Of a DNA stretch of 64,000 bases, positions 1 through 8,583 are shown piece after piece. A program made the translations under genes and the position numbers. This DNA is from Marivirga harenae (GTDB taxonomy: Bacteria; Bacteroidota; Bacteroidia; Cytophagales; Cyclobacteriaceae), in contig NZ_CP130565.1 in the NCBI RefSeq assembly GCF_030534335.1, positions 2,005,501 through 2,069,500 on the forward strand. The letters run 5' to 3'. Every line of letters starts with the position of its first letter. The stretch's first letter is position 1. Under the pieces are notes generated by a model. It did not search any database. It worked only from the letters and a program-made list of their open reading frames with translations, and was not told the DNA's origin.

Positions 1-107
1 TCGCATTTTATGCTGGATTTGAAACGCAACTTTTCCTGCTATCCTTATCAGTAATTGTTAGCTTTGTTATCCCAGGGCATCTGTTGCCGAAAAAGTTAAA
101 TGTATAA
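1..107 (+). CDS. C-terminal end of a membrane protein (partial)
   Basis: An open frame runs in from the left edge and stops with TAA at 105-107. Its 34 visible codons read as one hydrophobic helix (LFLLSLSVIVSFVIPGHLL) followed by a short basic tail (PKKLNV). This looks like the last transmembrane segment of an inner-membrane protein. The stop lies two bases before the ATG of the winged-helix regulator, so the two are probably cotranscribed and the regulator may control this protein. The family cannot be named from so little sequence. Confidence 0.6.
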   Translation, partial: AFYAGFETQLFLLSLSVIVSFVIPGHLLPKKLNV

Positions 108-109
108 GT

Positions 110-400
110 ATGTTTGAGCCATTAGATCCATTATTGCATTCTCAATTACGTTTGGCTGTTATGAGCCTTTTGATGAACGTTGAGGAAGCGGATTTTAACT
201 TTATAAAGGAGAAAACAAGTGCCACCTCTGGAAATTTAAGTGTACAGGTTAATAAATTGAAGGATGCAGGTTATATAAAAGTGGATAAAACATTTAAGGA
301 CAATTATCCACACACAAGTTGTAAGATTACAGAACAAGGGGTTGATGCATTTGAAACGTATTTGAACGCTCTGCGATCATATATTAAGCCAACAGATTGA
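110..400 (+). CDS. Small winged-helix transcriptional regulator (HTH_34/MarR-like)
   Basis: This 96-residue protein is essentially one winged-helix domain. The N-terminal part (MFEPLDPLLHSQLRLAVMSL) and the recognition region around residues 38-60 (SATSGNLSVQVNKLKDAGY) match the small single-domain regulators grouped as HTH_34, related to ArsR and MarR. The wing lies near residues 61-75. No effector domain or metal-binding cysteine pair is visible; the only Cys is in the wing. In Bacteroidota such proteins often sit directly downstream of a membrane protein of unknown function, as here, where it starts two bases after the preceding stop. The DNA target and signal are unknown. Confidence 0.85.
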   Translation: MFEPLDPLLHSQLRLAVMSLLMNVEEADFNFIKEKTSATSGNLSVQVNKLKDAGYIKVDKTFKDNYPHTSCKITEQGVDAFETYLNALRSYIKPTD

Positions 401-474
401 TCTTGAAAAGGATTTGAAGACTTTAATTAGTCTTTTTTTATCAAAATATAGTTTATAAAATAAAGTAGTTTATT

Positions 475-1185
475 ATGAGAAATTTAAGTGGAATTTTAGG
501 AATTGTTTTAGTGATGATTGTGAATGCACACATTACCAAAGCACAGGAAGTCGATAGTTTAATGTATAAAGCCTATCTAATGAATAGTGAGAGTTTATGG
601 GAGGCTGCTCTTGATCAGTACAATGAGGAATGGTCTATAGAGAAAGGCATTGCTTATTACGGAATTCTGAATAATACTATGGTCACCAAAAATGAAAAGA
701 AGTTTGATCAGTTTGTAGATCCAGCATTAGATTATCTAGAGGCCTTAGAAGAAAAGGGTATTTATAGGGCAGAGGCCATGGCGCTGCGCTCGTCAATTTA
801 TGGATTTATTATGGCCTACTCCCCTTGGAAAGGCATGTACTATGGTCCAAAAAGTTCAGGAGCTATTGAAAGTGCATTGAAGGCCAATGCTGATTCACCT
901 ATTGTTCATATGATTTCGGGATCTTCATTATTTTATACACCTGAAACCTTTGGTGGAGATAAGGAAGCCGCAATCGTATCATTTAAGAAGGCAGTGGAGC
1001 TGTTCGAAAAGCATAATTACAAAGGATGGCTGTATATTAATACACTTGCAAATTTAGGACAAGCTTACCAAGAGGTCGGCCAGCATAGCAAGGCTATTGC
1101 CACATATCAGAAGGCTTTGGCTGTAGAACCTGAGTTCAGATGGGTTTCTTCCCAGCTTTTACCTAAGGCTCAAGCGAGCAAATAG
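475..1185 (+). CDS. Exported TPR-repeat protein of unknown role
   Basis: The 236-residue protein has a signal peptide (hydrophobic residues about 5-18, cleavage near AKA-QEVDS), so it is probably periplasmic. Tetratricopeptide-like helices fill the C-terminal half, ending in a canonical TPR around residues 185-220 (LANLGQAYQEVGQHSKAIAT). A conserved-looking stretch near residues 155-170 (TPETFGGDKEAAIVSFKKAV) is typical of a TPR family found beside TonB-dependent receptors in Cytophagales and Flavobacteriia. It ends 42 bases before the receptor gene on the same strand, so the two are likely an operon. A role as periplasmic partner of that receptor is inference from position only. Confidence 0.8.
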   Translation: MRNLSGILGIVLVMIVNAHITKAQEVDSLMYKAYLMNSESLWEAALDQYNEEWSIEKGIAYYGILNNTMVTKNEKKFDQFVDPALDYLEALEEKGIYRAEAMALRSSIYGFIMAYSPWKGMYYGPKSSGAIESALKANADSPIVHMISGSSLFYTPETFGGDKEAAIVSFKKAVELFEKHNYKGWLYINTLANLGQAYQEVGQHSKAIATYQKALAVEPEFRWVSSQLLPKAQASK

Positions 1186-1227
1186 GTAAGGAACTATTCT
1201 ATTTGTATTATTTAAAGCTTATCCGTA

Positions 1228-3279
1228 ATGAAGAATTTGCTGTATTCAATTTGCTTATTTTTTTTCTTTTCAAGTGCTTCTGCACAAATTAGAATATCAG
1301 GTAAGATAGAAGCAGATGGTGAGTCACTTCCTGGAGCACATATTTGGAAAAAGACTAATTACACCATCAATGATGTAGCAGATATTAATGGTTTTTTCAA
1401 TCTGATAGGCCTCGAGGACGGGGATACTATAGTCTGTAGCTTTATTGGATATAAGGAAAAGTGGTTCGTTGTGAAAAAATCAGATGATAGCCTACTGATC
1501 AATATGGAGCAGTATTCTCAACAATTGCAAAGTGTTGAGGTAAGAGCCAGTGTATTAGGAGCGGAAAATTTCGCTTTTGAAAAACTTAATCCTATTGATA
1601 TATATATAAATCCAAATTCTAAAGCGGACGCTTTAGTAGCTATAAACACACAAATGTCGTCAACCATCAAAGACGAAAATGCAGCAGTTGCTTTTAGAGG
1701 TGCATCTCCGCAGCAAACTGGGTATTTTTTGAATGGTGTTCCTGTAAAGAATCCTGTGAAATATGCACAACTAACGAATACCGGGACCCTAAGTATTTTC
1801 AATACTGATTTTCTAAAAAGTGCTACCGTTTTTCCTGGAAACCCACCTGTGGAGTACGGACAAGCGACTTCAGGTACTGTAGTTTTGGAACTAGCTGATC
1901 GCTTTCCTGAATATTGGCAACATACAGCTAGTCTTTCAATGGCCAACCTTGGGTACTCTAGTCGAGGAGCAATTGGTGAGCAATCTTTTTTAGGTGTTTT
2001 TTGCAACTACCAATTTGATGAAGTTCTGAAAGGAGTGAATTCAGTGAATTTTAAAGACATTAATAGTTTTAACGCTGTAGAGGGAGGTGCTCTTTTCACT
2101 ACTCATCAACCTTGGGGATCGATCAAAATATACCAGTATGCAATAATTGATAACTATAATTTTAATTTCAAACATCCTAGCTATCAGGATGGATTTTTAC
2201 AATACGCTGAGAGGAGCTTAACCACTGTTCAATGGGTGCAGGATTTTGGTTCCTGGCAAAGCTCTTTGATAGCAGGAAATTCTATGAGCAAAAATGAATT
2301 CCAGTTTGGGAATATGGATTACCTTGTAAAAAATTCTGACCCTTACACGTCTGTAAACCTAACCTATTCTAAAAAAGGTGATGTGTTGAAAACGGGCTAT
2401 GCCTATTGGCGGCAGAATAGTGTATTTAGTGGAGATGTGCCCACTTTTGCTTATGCACTAGCACCAATTCATCCTATACTTACAATCAGTTCGAACAAAC
2501 AACTCGAAAGTCATGAGTATTACTTTTATGGAAGAAAAAAATGGGGGGATCATGCTTTTGGCAGTGGAATGCGAACTGCCTATATACCTAATAGTAGTGA
2601 GCAATTATGGAGCTATCAGTTTAACTACTTATGGGATATTAATAAACGGTTGAATTTGATAGGAGCTCATGGGAAGTATTATCAATCGAGAATAGATACG
2701 AATCCGCAAATATTAGAACAAGTTCAGTCCAGTATAGACTTAGATTTTAGCGATAAGCACTGGGCTATTCATCAAAGCTTTTTTCGAATTCATGGAGATA
2801 GTGCAGTTTCGGGGAGTGAGAGTCGATTGAGCTTTTTTGTAAAAAAGAAGTTTCAGTTGGATCAATCCGCCTCATTTTATCATCTAGATAGCTCTTGGGA
2901 TTGGTTTGCTCGCACGTTTTTGAAATATAATCCATTTCCTCAATGGACCTTTAATGCCTCATTTCAGATCTTTAAAGGAAACACCTACCGATTAGTAAAC
3001 AGTGCTGATTATTTTTCAGACCTTGAAGTATATGTACCACAAACGAGAACATCACCAATTTTCTTTGATCCGTATATGAATTTTACACTGGGAGTGAGCA
3101 GGTTATTCCAATTCTCTCAAAAATTTAACGGTCTTTTTTTTATTAATGTCGCTAACGTATTTGACTTCAAAAATGAAAATTCGATAAGCTATAATTATGA
3201 TTACAGCAATTATCAGTCTAACTACTTAACCAGAAGGAGTATTTATGCGGGGATAATATTCAATTTTGTGAATGATTAA
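1228..3279 (+). CDS. TonB-dependent outer-membrane receptor with carboxypeptidase-like N-terminal domain
   Basis: This 683-residue protein has a signal peptide ending near SASA-QIRIS, then a carboxypeptidase regulatory-like (CarboxypepD_reg) domain at about residues 20-95, a TonB plug at about 105-220 with the typical GxxPQQTGYFLNGVPV region, and a C-terminal beta-barrel rich in aromatic strands. It is short for the family, whose members usually run 750-1100 residues, and it ends FNFVND with a terminal aromatic as in barrels. The substrate is not evident; no SusD-like or DUF4249 partner follows, but the TPR protein upstream is a candidate partner. The outer-membrane location is well supported. 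Confidence 0.88.
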   Translation: MKNLLYSICLFFFFSSASAQIRISGKIEADGESLPGAHIWKKTNYTINDVADINGFFNLIGLEDGDTIVCSFIGYKEKWFVVKKSDDSLLINMEQYSQQLQSVEVRASVLGAENFAFEKLNPIDIYINPNSKADALVAINTQMSSTIKDENAAVAFRGASPQQTGYFLNGVPVKNPVKYAQLTNTGTLSIFNTDFLKSATVFPGNPPVEYGQATSGTVVLELADRFPEYWQHTASLSMANLGYSSRGAIGEQSFLGVFCNYQFDEVLKGVNSVNFKDINSFNAVEGGALFTTHQPWGSIKIYQYAIIDNYNFNFKHPSYQDGFLQYAERSLTTVQWVQDFGSWQSSLIAGNSMSKNEFQFGNMDYLVKNSDPYTSVNLTYSKKGDVLKTGYAYWRQNSVFSGDVPTFAYALAPIHPILTISSNKQLESHEYYFYGRKKWGDHAFGSGMRTAYIPNSSEQLWSYQFNYLWDINKRLNLIGAHGKYYQSRIDTNPQILEQVQSSIDLDFSDKHWAIHQSFFRIHGDSAVSGSESRLSFFVKKKFQLDQSASFYHLDSSWDWFARTFLKYNPFPQWTFNASFQIFKGNTYRLVNSADYFSDLEVYVPQTRTSPIFFDPYMNFTLGVSRLFQFSQKFNGLFFINVANVFDFKNENSISYNYDYSNYQSNYLTRRSIYAGIIFNFVND

Positions 3280-3362
3280 ACTGGAAGAATACGTGAGAAG
3301 TCAGCAAATAAAAAGATCAAAAATATTCATTTTATAAATGAAAAATTATTTAAATTAAACAT

Positions 3363-3641
3363 ATGGAAAATAGAGACGAAGAATTATGGAAATTAGCTGA
3401 GGCCAGAGTTGGTTTTAAACGTCATTTATCAACTTACCTTTCAGTAAATGTATTAGTGTGGTTGTTGTGGTATTTTACTGGCAGTTATGGTGCTAATTAT
3501 GGTGACTTTTTTCTTCCATGGCCTGCTTGGATGACTTTTGGTTGGGGAATAGGAATTACATTACATTTTCTTGGCGTGTATGTAAATAATTCATATTACT
3601 CTGTTGATCGGGAGTATGAAAAATTAAAAAATAAAAAATAG
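3363..3641 (+). CDS. 2TM domain protein
   Basis: This 92-residue protein matches the 2TM family common in Bacteroidota. An amphipathic N-terminus (ELWKLAEARVGFKRHLSTYL) is followed by two membrane helices at about residues 24-41 and 55-75, then a charged tail (DREYEKLKNKK). Family members are small inner-membrane proteins, sometimes fused to or beside histidine kinases of the LytS type. Here a histidine kinase gene follows 63 bases downstream, but it is of a different type (TPR plus HisKA). The function is unknown. Confidence 0.85.
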   Translation: MENRDEELWKLAEARVGFKRHLSTYLSVNVLVWLLWYFTGSYGANYGDFFLPWPAWMTFGWGIGITLHFLGVYVNNSYYSVDREYEKLKNKK

Positions 3642-3704
3642 TATAAATACCTATTGAATTTAATCACAATAGTTTAATTTGTAATTCTAATCTCTTGAGA
3701 TGTT

Positions 3705-5627
3705 GTGATTTTATTATTAAACCTACTCCTACTAAATTTTAATCTAATTTTTGAGCAAGAGGTCAAAAATTACCATGACTTCATTGAAAAAGGTGATTCA
3801 TGTTTTGCGGCCGAAAATTATCAGTGTGCAATTCAGTTTTATTCTAGCTTTGATGCTGATTCAGTAAAGTTTGATTCTGAGGAAGAAAGATTAAAGTATC
3901 ATTTAAGTTTTTCAGATGCATTATACATTACAGGGGAATATCCGGTCGCATTGAAGAATTTCGAGCTTTTGAAATCAATAGCTCTTGAAAACCAAGATCA
4001 GTTCTATCAAGGTAAGGCACAGATCGGGATTGCACACTCTCTATGGCGAATGACAGATAATGTAAGATCAATTGAAGAAATATTAGAAGGCATTCAGATT
4101 TTTGAAAAGCTACAGGATACATCACATTTAATTGCAGCATCTAATATTTTAGCTGGTATTTTTGTGAGTATTAAAAAATATGATGACGCTCGAGCCACGT
4201 ATGAGAAAATGTTAGAATATGCGATTCAATCAAATGATTCCATATACATTGCATCGAATTTTGAGTATTTGGGAATAGTAGATTGCTTTCAGGGTAAATA
4301 CAGGGATGCAATTACTAATTATGAAAAGTCATTAGCGATTAATGAAAAGGGAGATAATACATTCAGATTATCAATTACTCTTGGGAATCTTGCCGAACCT
4401 AAAATGGAACTCGGACAATATCAAGAAGCGTTACAACTCCTCTACAGGGCAGTGAAGATCCAGGAAAAACATCAATATAAATCTGTATTGATTTACACTT
4501 ATTATACTTTAGGTCAAATTCATACCCTTACGCAATCTTATGATAGTGGGCTGTATTATTATAATAAATCTTTGTTGATGATGGAGGAAACCTCAGAGAC
4601 GCGTGAAAAAGAAAAGGTCTATAAATTAACAGCTGAAAATTATGCGGCTCAGGGATCTTATAAGAAGGCATATAAATATCATCAATTACATAGTGCCGAA
4701 AAGGATTCATTGATTGTGTCAGAGAGAACACGTCAATTAGAAGAAATAAATGCACGCTATGAAGTGGAAAGGAAAAATAGGGAAAATGAGGACTTGATAT
4801 CTCAAAATACTAAGAAACAAAAAGAACTTACGGCTCAGAAAGACTTAATTCAATTACAGTACACTATCGGTATCTTGATCATTATTTTTCTTGTCATATC
4901 CTTGTTTTTGGCTATTCGATTATATAAGGCAAGTCAAACCCTTATCACTGCAAATAATAGTAAAGATAAATTATTTGGAATAATTGCTCATGATTTAAAA
5001 GGTCCAATTGGAAATATTGGAGCTATGATAAACCTACTGCAAATTGAAACTGACGAAAATAGAAAATCTAAGTATTTTAAGTATTTAACTCAGTCGATAC
5101 AAAATATTTCAGTGCTTACTAATCAGTTATTGTCATGGACCTTTAGTAAGAAAGGTGATTTTGTTTTTAATATTAAACAAATTGCAGTACGAACTATTTT
5201 TGAAAGAACAATTGAGGTTTTTGATTATCAATTAGCAGAGAAAGATATAAAAGTTGTAAATGAAATTGATGAAGATTTCGCTGTGCTGGCAGATGAAAAT
5301 GCTTTGTTGACCATATTTAGAAATCTAATTTCTAATGCAATTAAATTTACAAGGAAAGGCGGGGAGATTGATTTAGAAGCCAATAAGGCAGGTAATTTTA
5401 TTGAAATCAGAATTTCTGATAGTGGAGTAGGAATGAGTCAAACTGCAATTCAAAAAGTATTAGAAGGGAAACATGTAGTAAGTAGTACAGGAACTGCAAA
5501 TGAGCATGGAAGTGGACTAGGCTTTTCGATTGTAATTGAGTTTGTTAAAAAAATGAATGGTAAAATTGATATTCATAGTGACGGGAAGTCAGGTACTTCG
5601 GTTATTTTGAAATTAAGGAAGGCATAA
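3705..5627 (+). CDS. Orphan TPR sensor histidine kinase
   Basis: This 640-residue kinase starts at GTG: an in-frame TGA lies at 3696-3698, and the nearest ATG (3700) is out of frame and stops at once. It has a short N-terminal signal or anchor (residues 1-16), TPR repeats at about 25-330, a coiled coil at about 335-382, a membrane helix at about 386-406, a HisKA domain with phospho-acceptor His429 (IIAHDLKGPIGN), and an HATPase domain with N box (NLISNAIKF), G1 (DSGVGM) and G2 (GSGLGF). The TPRs are predicted to be periplasmic. No response regulator or LytTR gene is adjacent, so the partner must be elsewhere. Its stop lies one base from the stop of the convergent porin gene. Confidence 0.9.
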   Translation: MILLLNLLLLNFNLIFEQEVKNYHDFIEKGDSCFAAENYQCAIQFYSSFDADSVKFDSEEERLKYHLSFSDALYITGEYPVALKNFELLKSIALENQDQFYQGKAQIGIAHSLWRMTDNVRSIEEILEGIQIFEKLQDTSHLIAASNILAGIFVSIKKYDDARATYEKMLEYAIQSNDSIYIASNFEYLGIVDCFQGKYRDAITNYEKSLAINEKGDNTFRLSITLGNLAEPKMELGQYQEALQLLYRAVKIQEKHQYKSVLIYTYYTLGQIHTLTQSYDSGLYYYNKSLLMMEETSETREKEKVYKLTAENYAAQGSYKKAYKYHQLHSAEKDSLIVSERTRQLEEINARYEVERKNRENEDLISQNTKKQKELTAQKDLIQLQYTIGILIIIFLVISLFLAIRLYKASQTLITANNSKDKLFGIIAHDLKGPIGNIGAMINLLQIETDENRKSKYFKYLTQSIQNISVLTNQLLSWTFSKKGDFVFNIKQIAVRTIFERTIEVFDYQLAEKDIKVVNEIDEDFAVLADENALLTIFRNLISNAIKFTRKGGEIDLEANKAGNFIEIRISDSGVGMSQTAIQKVLEGKHVVSSTGTANEHGSGLGFSIVIEFVKKMNGKIDIHSDGKSGTSVILKLRKA

Positions 5628-5628
5628 G

Positions 5629-6975
5629 TCAAAATTGATAATTTACCATGAATTGAGTATGAAGAATTGACTCAAATAAAAAGGAATCTTCTTCAAAGCC
5701 GTCTGTAATAAAATAGGTATTCAGAAATCTCAACTTTAGTGCTTTCCAATTACCTTTGAAATGGGTTTGAATATCTAAACTTAATTGTGTCATTGAATTT
5801 TTAACCTTAGACTGCTCGAATAAACTATGCACAGCATAGAGTCCGAGATTCAGTGATTTCCAGTTATTAAAAGGCTGAACATCTAATTTTATCGCTCGAC
5901 TATTAACTTCCTCCAGACCAATAATCCTGTGTCGGCTAATAAATGTATAAAAAGGCTCTGCTCCCCATTCTGACGGAAATTTCATTGCGTAGTCAGATAT
6001 ATTAGTAGTCTGATTGTAGGACAATTGCCATTTATCCTCCATCCATTTGATCTGACCAGATATTTTGTGAGTTTTGTGATGCTTTTCTACATAGTGATTT
6101 TCATTAATGGCGGTTTGATAATAGTACTGAAGTCCAAGCTTGATTTTGCTTTCTTGATACTCTATTTGATTAAATGTTATAAAGCTAATGTTTTCAATGA
6201 GATATTGCCAGGAATGGAAACTGAGTTTTTCAGTTGGAATATAATGACCACCTGCAATGGCTATTCCCTTCGTATTTAAGTCGTGATGACTTGAATCTGG
6301 GTTTAGCAAGTGCTCATAAAGGTTTATACTTTCATTAATTTTAATCCATTCGGTAGTAGATCTGGGTGAAACTTTATTGAAGAAACCTCCATTGATCTCA
6401 AATCGGTGGCCTTCATTCCAGTCCAACCAGATTCCTTGAAATGCCGAAGGCTTCATCCTGGAATCTTGAGGGTTAACTAAGGGTGTATTCAAAAGCATCT
6501 TTCCTAGTTTAACATAAGAGTCTTTATAGCGATATTTGATGAAAAGCTCCTCCAGTCGATCCAAATCATGTTTGTTTTTTGGATCTTCTAAATCAAATAA
6601 TTGCCTTTCCCATCTTGGTGCATATGGGTTTTGATCTGAACCACTTAAATCAGTGGATAAAACATTGTAAGTATAGATTCCACCAATTCCCATTTGGAGT
6701 CCATGCCAATAGGCACTGTGGTAATAGATTCTTCCACCTAAACCAGAAGCACCACTGAAATTTTGGCTAGCTGGTCTGTAGGTTTGAATAGTATTGGAGC
6801 GAAATAAACCGCTTACATGTCCTTTCTTAAACCATTCATGAAAACTGTGGGCTTCATTGGGGTTGAATGAACCATGCTTGACAGAGTCTATGGATTCGAA
6901 TTGTTGATCGTGGTTTTGAGCTGTTATAGCATAAGGCAACAGCAATAAGAATATTATATATGAATATGTTTTCAT
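5629..6975 (-). CDS. OprD-like outer-membrane porin
   Basis: This 448-residue protein has a signal peptide ending near ITA-QNHDQ and a barrel-like pattern resembling the OprD porin family, including the early GLFRSNTIQTY strand and a constriction-loop region with a conserved-looking MLLNTPLVNPQDSRM segment near residue 160. OprD-type porins pass small organic acids or amino acids across the outer membrane. It lies 71 bases downstream of the persulfide dioxygenase gene on the same strand, but a hairpin and T tract separate the two, so it is probably transcribed on its own or by read-through. Its substrate is unknown. It is convergent with the histidine kinase. Confidence 0.75.
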   Translation of the reverse strand: MKTYSYIIFLLLLPYAITAQNHDQQFESIDSVKHGSFNPNEAHSFHEWFKKGHVSGLFRSNTIQTYRPASQNFSGASGLGGRIYYHSAYWHGLQMGIGGIYTYNVLSTDLSGSDQNPYAPRWERQLFDLEDPKNKHDLDRLEELFIKYRYKDSYVKLGKMLLNTPLVNPQDSRMKPSAFQGIWLDWNEGHRFEINGGFFNKVSPRSTTEWIKINESINLYEHLLNPDSSHHDLNTKGIAIAGGHYIPTEKLSFHSWQYLIENISFITFNQIEYQESKIKLGLQYYYQTAINENHYVEKHHKTHKISGQIKWMEDKWQLSYNQTTNISDYAMKFPSEWGAEPFYTFISRHRIIGLEEVNSRAIKLDVQPFNNWKSLNLGLYAVHSLFEQSKVKNSMTQLSLDIQTHFKGNWKALKLRFLNTYFITDGFEEDSFLFESILHTQFMVNYQF

Positions 6976-6986
6976 ATAAAAGAATT

Positions 6987-7020
6987 AAAAAAGAGGCTCG
7001 CATAAACTAAGAGAGCCTCC
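6987..7020 (-). terminator. Rho-independent terminator of the persulfide dioxygenase gene
   Basis: Read on the minus strand, a hairpin with arms GAGGCTC and GAGCCTC and a loop of about 13 bases is followed directly by a run of six T and an AT-rich stretch. It lies just after the stop of the dioxygenase gene and before the porin start. This is the usual form of an intrinsic terminator. Confidence 0.75.
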
Positions 7021-7046
7021 TTTTGCTAGTTAATTTAAAATTGAAT

Positions 7047-8462
7047 TTACTTCAAAGTAGTGGGACAAACATAATCTGTTTTAGGAATATCTGTTTCGCT
7101 AATAGCTTTAAAACCACCAGCAATATCTACTAAATTATGAACACCTCTTGATTTCATGATAGATGCAGCAATCACTGAACGATATCCACCTGCACAATGC
7201 ACATGATAAGTTTGATCTTTATCTAACTCATCGAAGTTATCATTGATATAATCTAAAGGAAAATTTTGTGCATCCTCCACGTGTTCAGATTGAAATTCAG
7301 ACGGTTTTCTAACATCTAGAACTGTCAAATCTGATGATTTTAATTCTGATGCAAATTCTGTAGCAGGAATAGATTTAACACTATCAGTATCTTTTCCTGC
7401 TGATCTCCAAGCATTTACTCCACCCTTTAGATATCCTAATGTATTATCGTACCCCACTCTTGATAGACGGGTCACTATTTCTTCTTCTCGACCTTCTTCT
7501 GCAATGAATACAATAGGTTGCTGCAAATCAGGGATTAAAGCACCAACCCAAGGGGCAAAACTTCCGTCAATACCAATGAAAATGGAATTGGGTATATGTT
7601 CTTTTACAAATTCATTTTGATGACGAGTATCCAACACTAAAGCACCTTCATGATTCGCCATTGCTTCAAATGTTTCAACATCCAATCCCACATTTCCTTT
7701 TTCTAAGATCTTATCCAAACCAGAAGTATCAGCTGCTTTGTTCATGGCCACGTTTTGAGCAAAGTACTGTGGTGGAGGTAATAATCCGTCAGTTACTTCG
7801 GCAATAAACTCCTGTTTAGTCATATCTGCTCTTAAGGCATAATTCGTTTGCTTTTGATTACCTAACAGATCCGTAGTCTCCTTACTCATGTTTTTACCAC
7901 AGGCAGAACCCGCTCCATGCGCAGGATATACAACTACGTCATCTGGCAATGTCATAATCTTATTTCTTAAGCTGTCGAACAGCATTCCTGCTAGGTCATC
8001 TTGAGTAATTTTACCCGCTTTTTGTGCTAAGTCCGGTCTTCCTACATCTCCTATAAACAAAGTATCACCACTGAAAATGGCTTTTTCTTTTCCTTCTTTG
8101 TCAATTAATAGGAAGGTAGAACTTTCTAATGTATGACCAGGAGTATGTAAAACCTTTATTTTTATGTCACCTATCTGGAAGAGCTCTCCATCTGTCGCCT
8201 CATGCATATCGAAGTCAGTTTTAGCTCCAGGACCATAAACAATTGTTGCCCCAGTTTTATTGGCTAAATCCACATGTCCTGAAACAAAATCAGCATGGAA
8301 GTGAGTTTCGAAAATATACTTAATTTTAGCGCCATCTTTATCTGCTTTTTCGATATAGGGAGCAGATTCCCTTAATGGATCAATTATAGCAGCCTCACCA
8401 TTGCTCTCAATATAATAGGCGCCCTGTGCCAAACATCCTGTATAAATTTGTTCTATTTTCAT
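7047..8462 (-). CDS. CstB-like persulfide dioxygenase with pseudo-rhodanese and rhodanese domains
   Basis: This 471-residue cytoplasmic protein has three parts. Residues 1 to about 240 form a metallo-beta-lactamase fold of the ETHE1 persulfide dioxygenase type, with His54, His56, Asp58 and His63 of the HxHxD...H signature, a later HTPGH and GDTLFIGDVGRPD. Residues of about 265-360 form a rhodanese-like domain whose active-site loop reads AEEGREEE with no cysteine. Residues of about 370-465 form a second rhodanese with an intact loop (HCAGGYRS). This is the order in Staphylococcus CstB, which oxidises persulfides and makes thiosulfate. The gene follows crp- and arsR-type regulators on the same strand, which suggests sulfide or persulfide control. 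Confidence 0.9.
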   Translation of the reverse strand: MKIEQIYTGCLAQGAYYIESNGEAAIIDPLRESAPYIEKADKDGAKIKYIFETHFHADFVSGHVDLANKTGATIVYGPGAKTDFDMHEATDGELFQIGDIKIKVLHTPGHTLESSTFLLIDKEGKEKAIFSGDTLFIGDVGRPDLAQKAGKITQDDLAGMLFDSLRNKIMTLPDDVVVYPAHGAGSACGKNMSKETTDLLGNQKQTNYALRADMTKQEFIAEVTDGLLPPPQYFAQNVAMNKAADTSGLDKILEKGNVGLDVETFEAMANHEGALVLDTRHQNEFVKEHIPNSIFIGIDGSFAPWVGALIPDLQQPIVFIAEEGREEEIVTRLSRVGYDNTLGYLKGGVNAWRSAGKDTDSVKSIPATEFASELKSSDLTVLDVRKPSEFQSEHVEDAQNFPLDYINDNFDELDKDQTYHVHCAGGYRSVIAASIMKSRGVHNLVDIAGGFKAISETDIPKTDYVCPTTLK

Positions 8463-8495
8463 AATTCTAAATTCTTTTCATTTTTTAACTTACCA

Positions 8496-8503
8496 CAAAT
8501 ATA
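8496..8503 (-). promoter_or_regulatory. Candidate -7 element (TATATTTG) of the persulfide dioxygenase gene
   Basis: On the minus strand the octamer TATATTTG matches the Bacteroidota -7 consensus TAnnTTTG exactly and lies about 34 bases before the ATG at 8462. No clear -33 TTTG is at the usual 19-20 base spacing, so an activator may be needed. The Crp-type regulator just upstream is an obvious candidate. Confidence 0.45.
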
Positions 8504-8583
8504 CGGCAGTGTCCAAAGGTGGATTGTAACATGAGTTACTGACTTATAATAACTGCTCTAATTTGCCATCCTGAAAACAAGTT

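Noticed and set aside
1518-2006. Open frame of 162 codons on the minus strand
   Set aside because: It lies wholly inside the TonB receptor gene, which has clear domains on the plus strand. The composition (many Cys, Ser and Pro) is that of a shadow frame.
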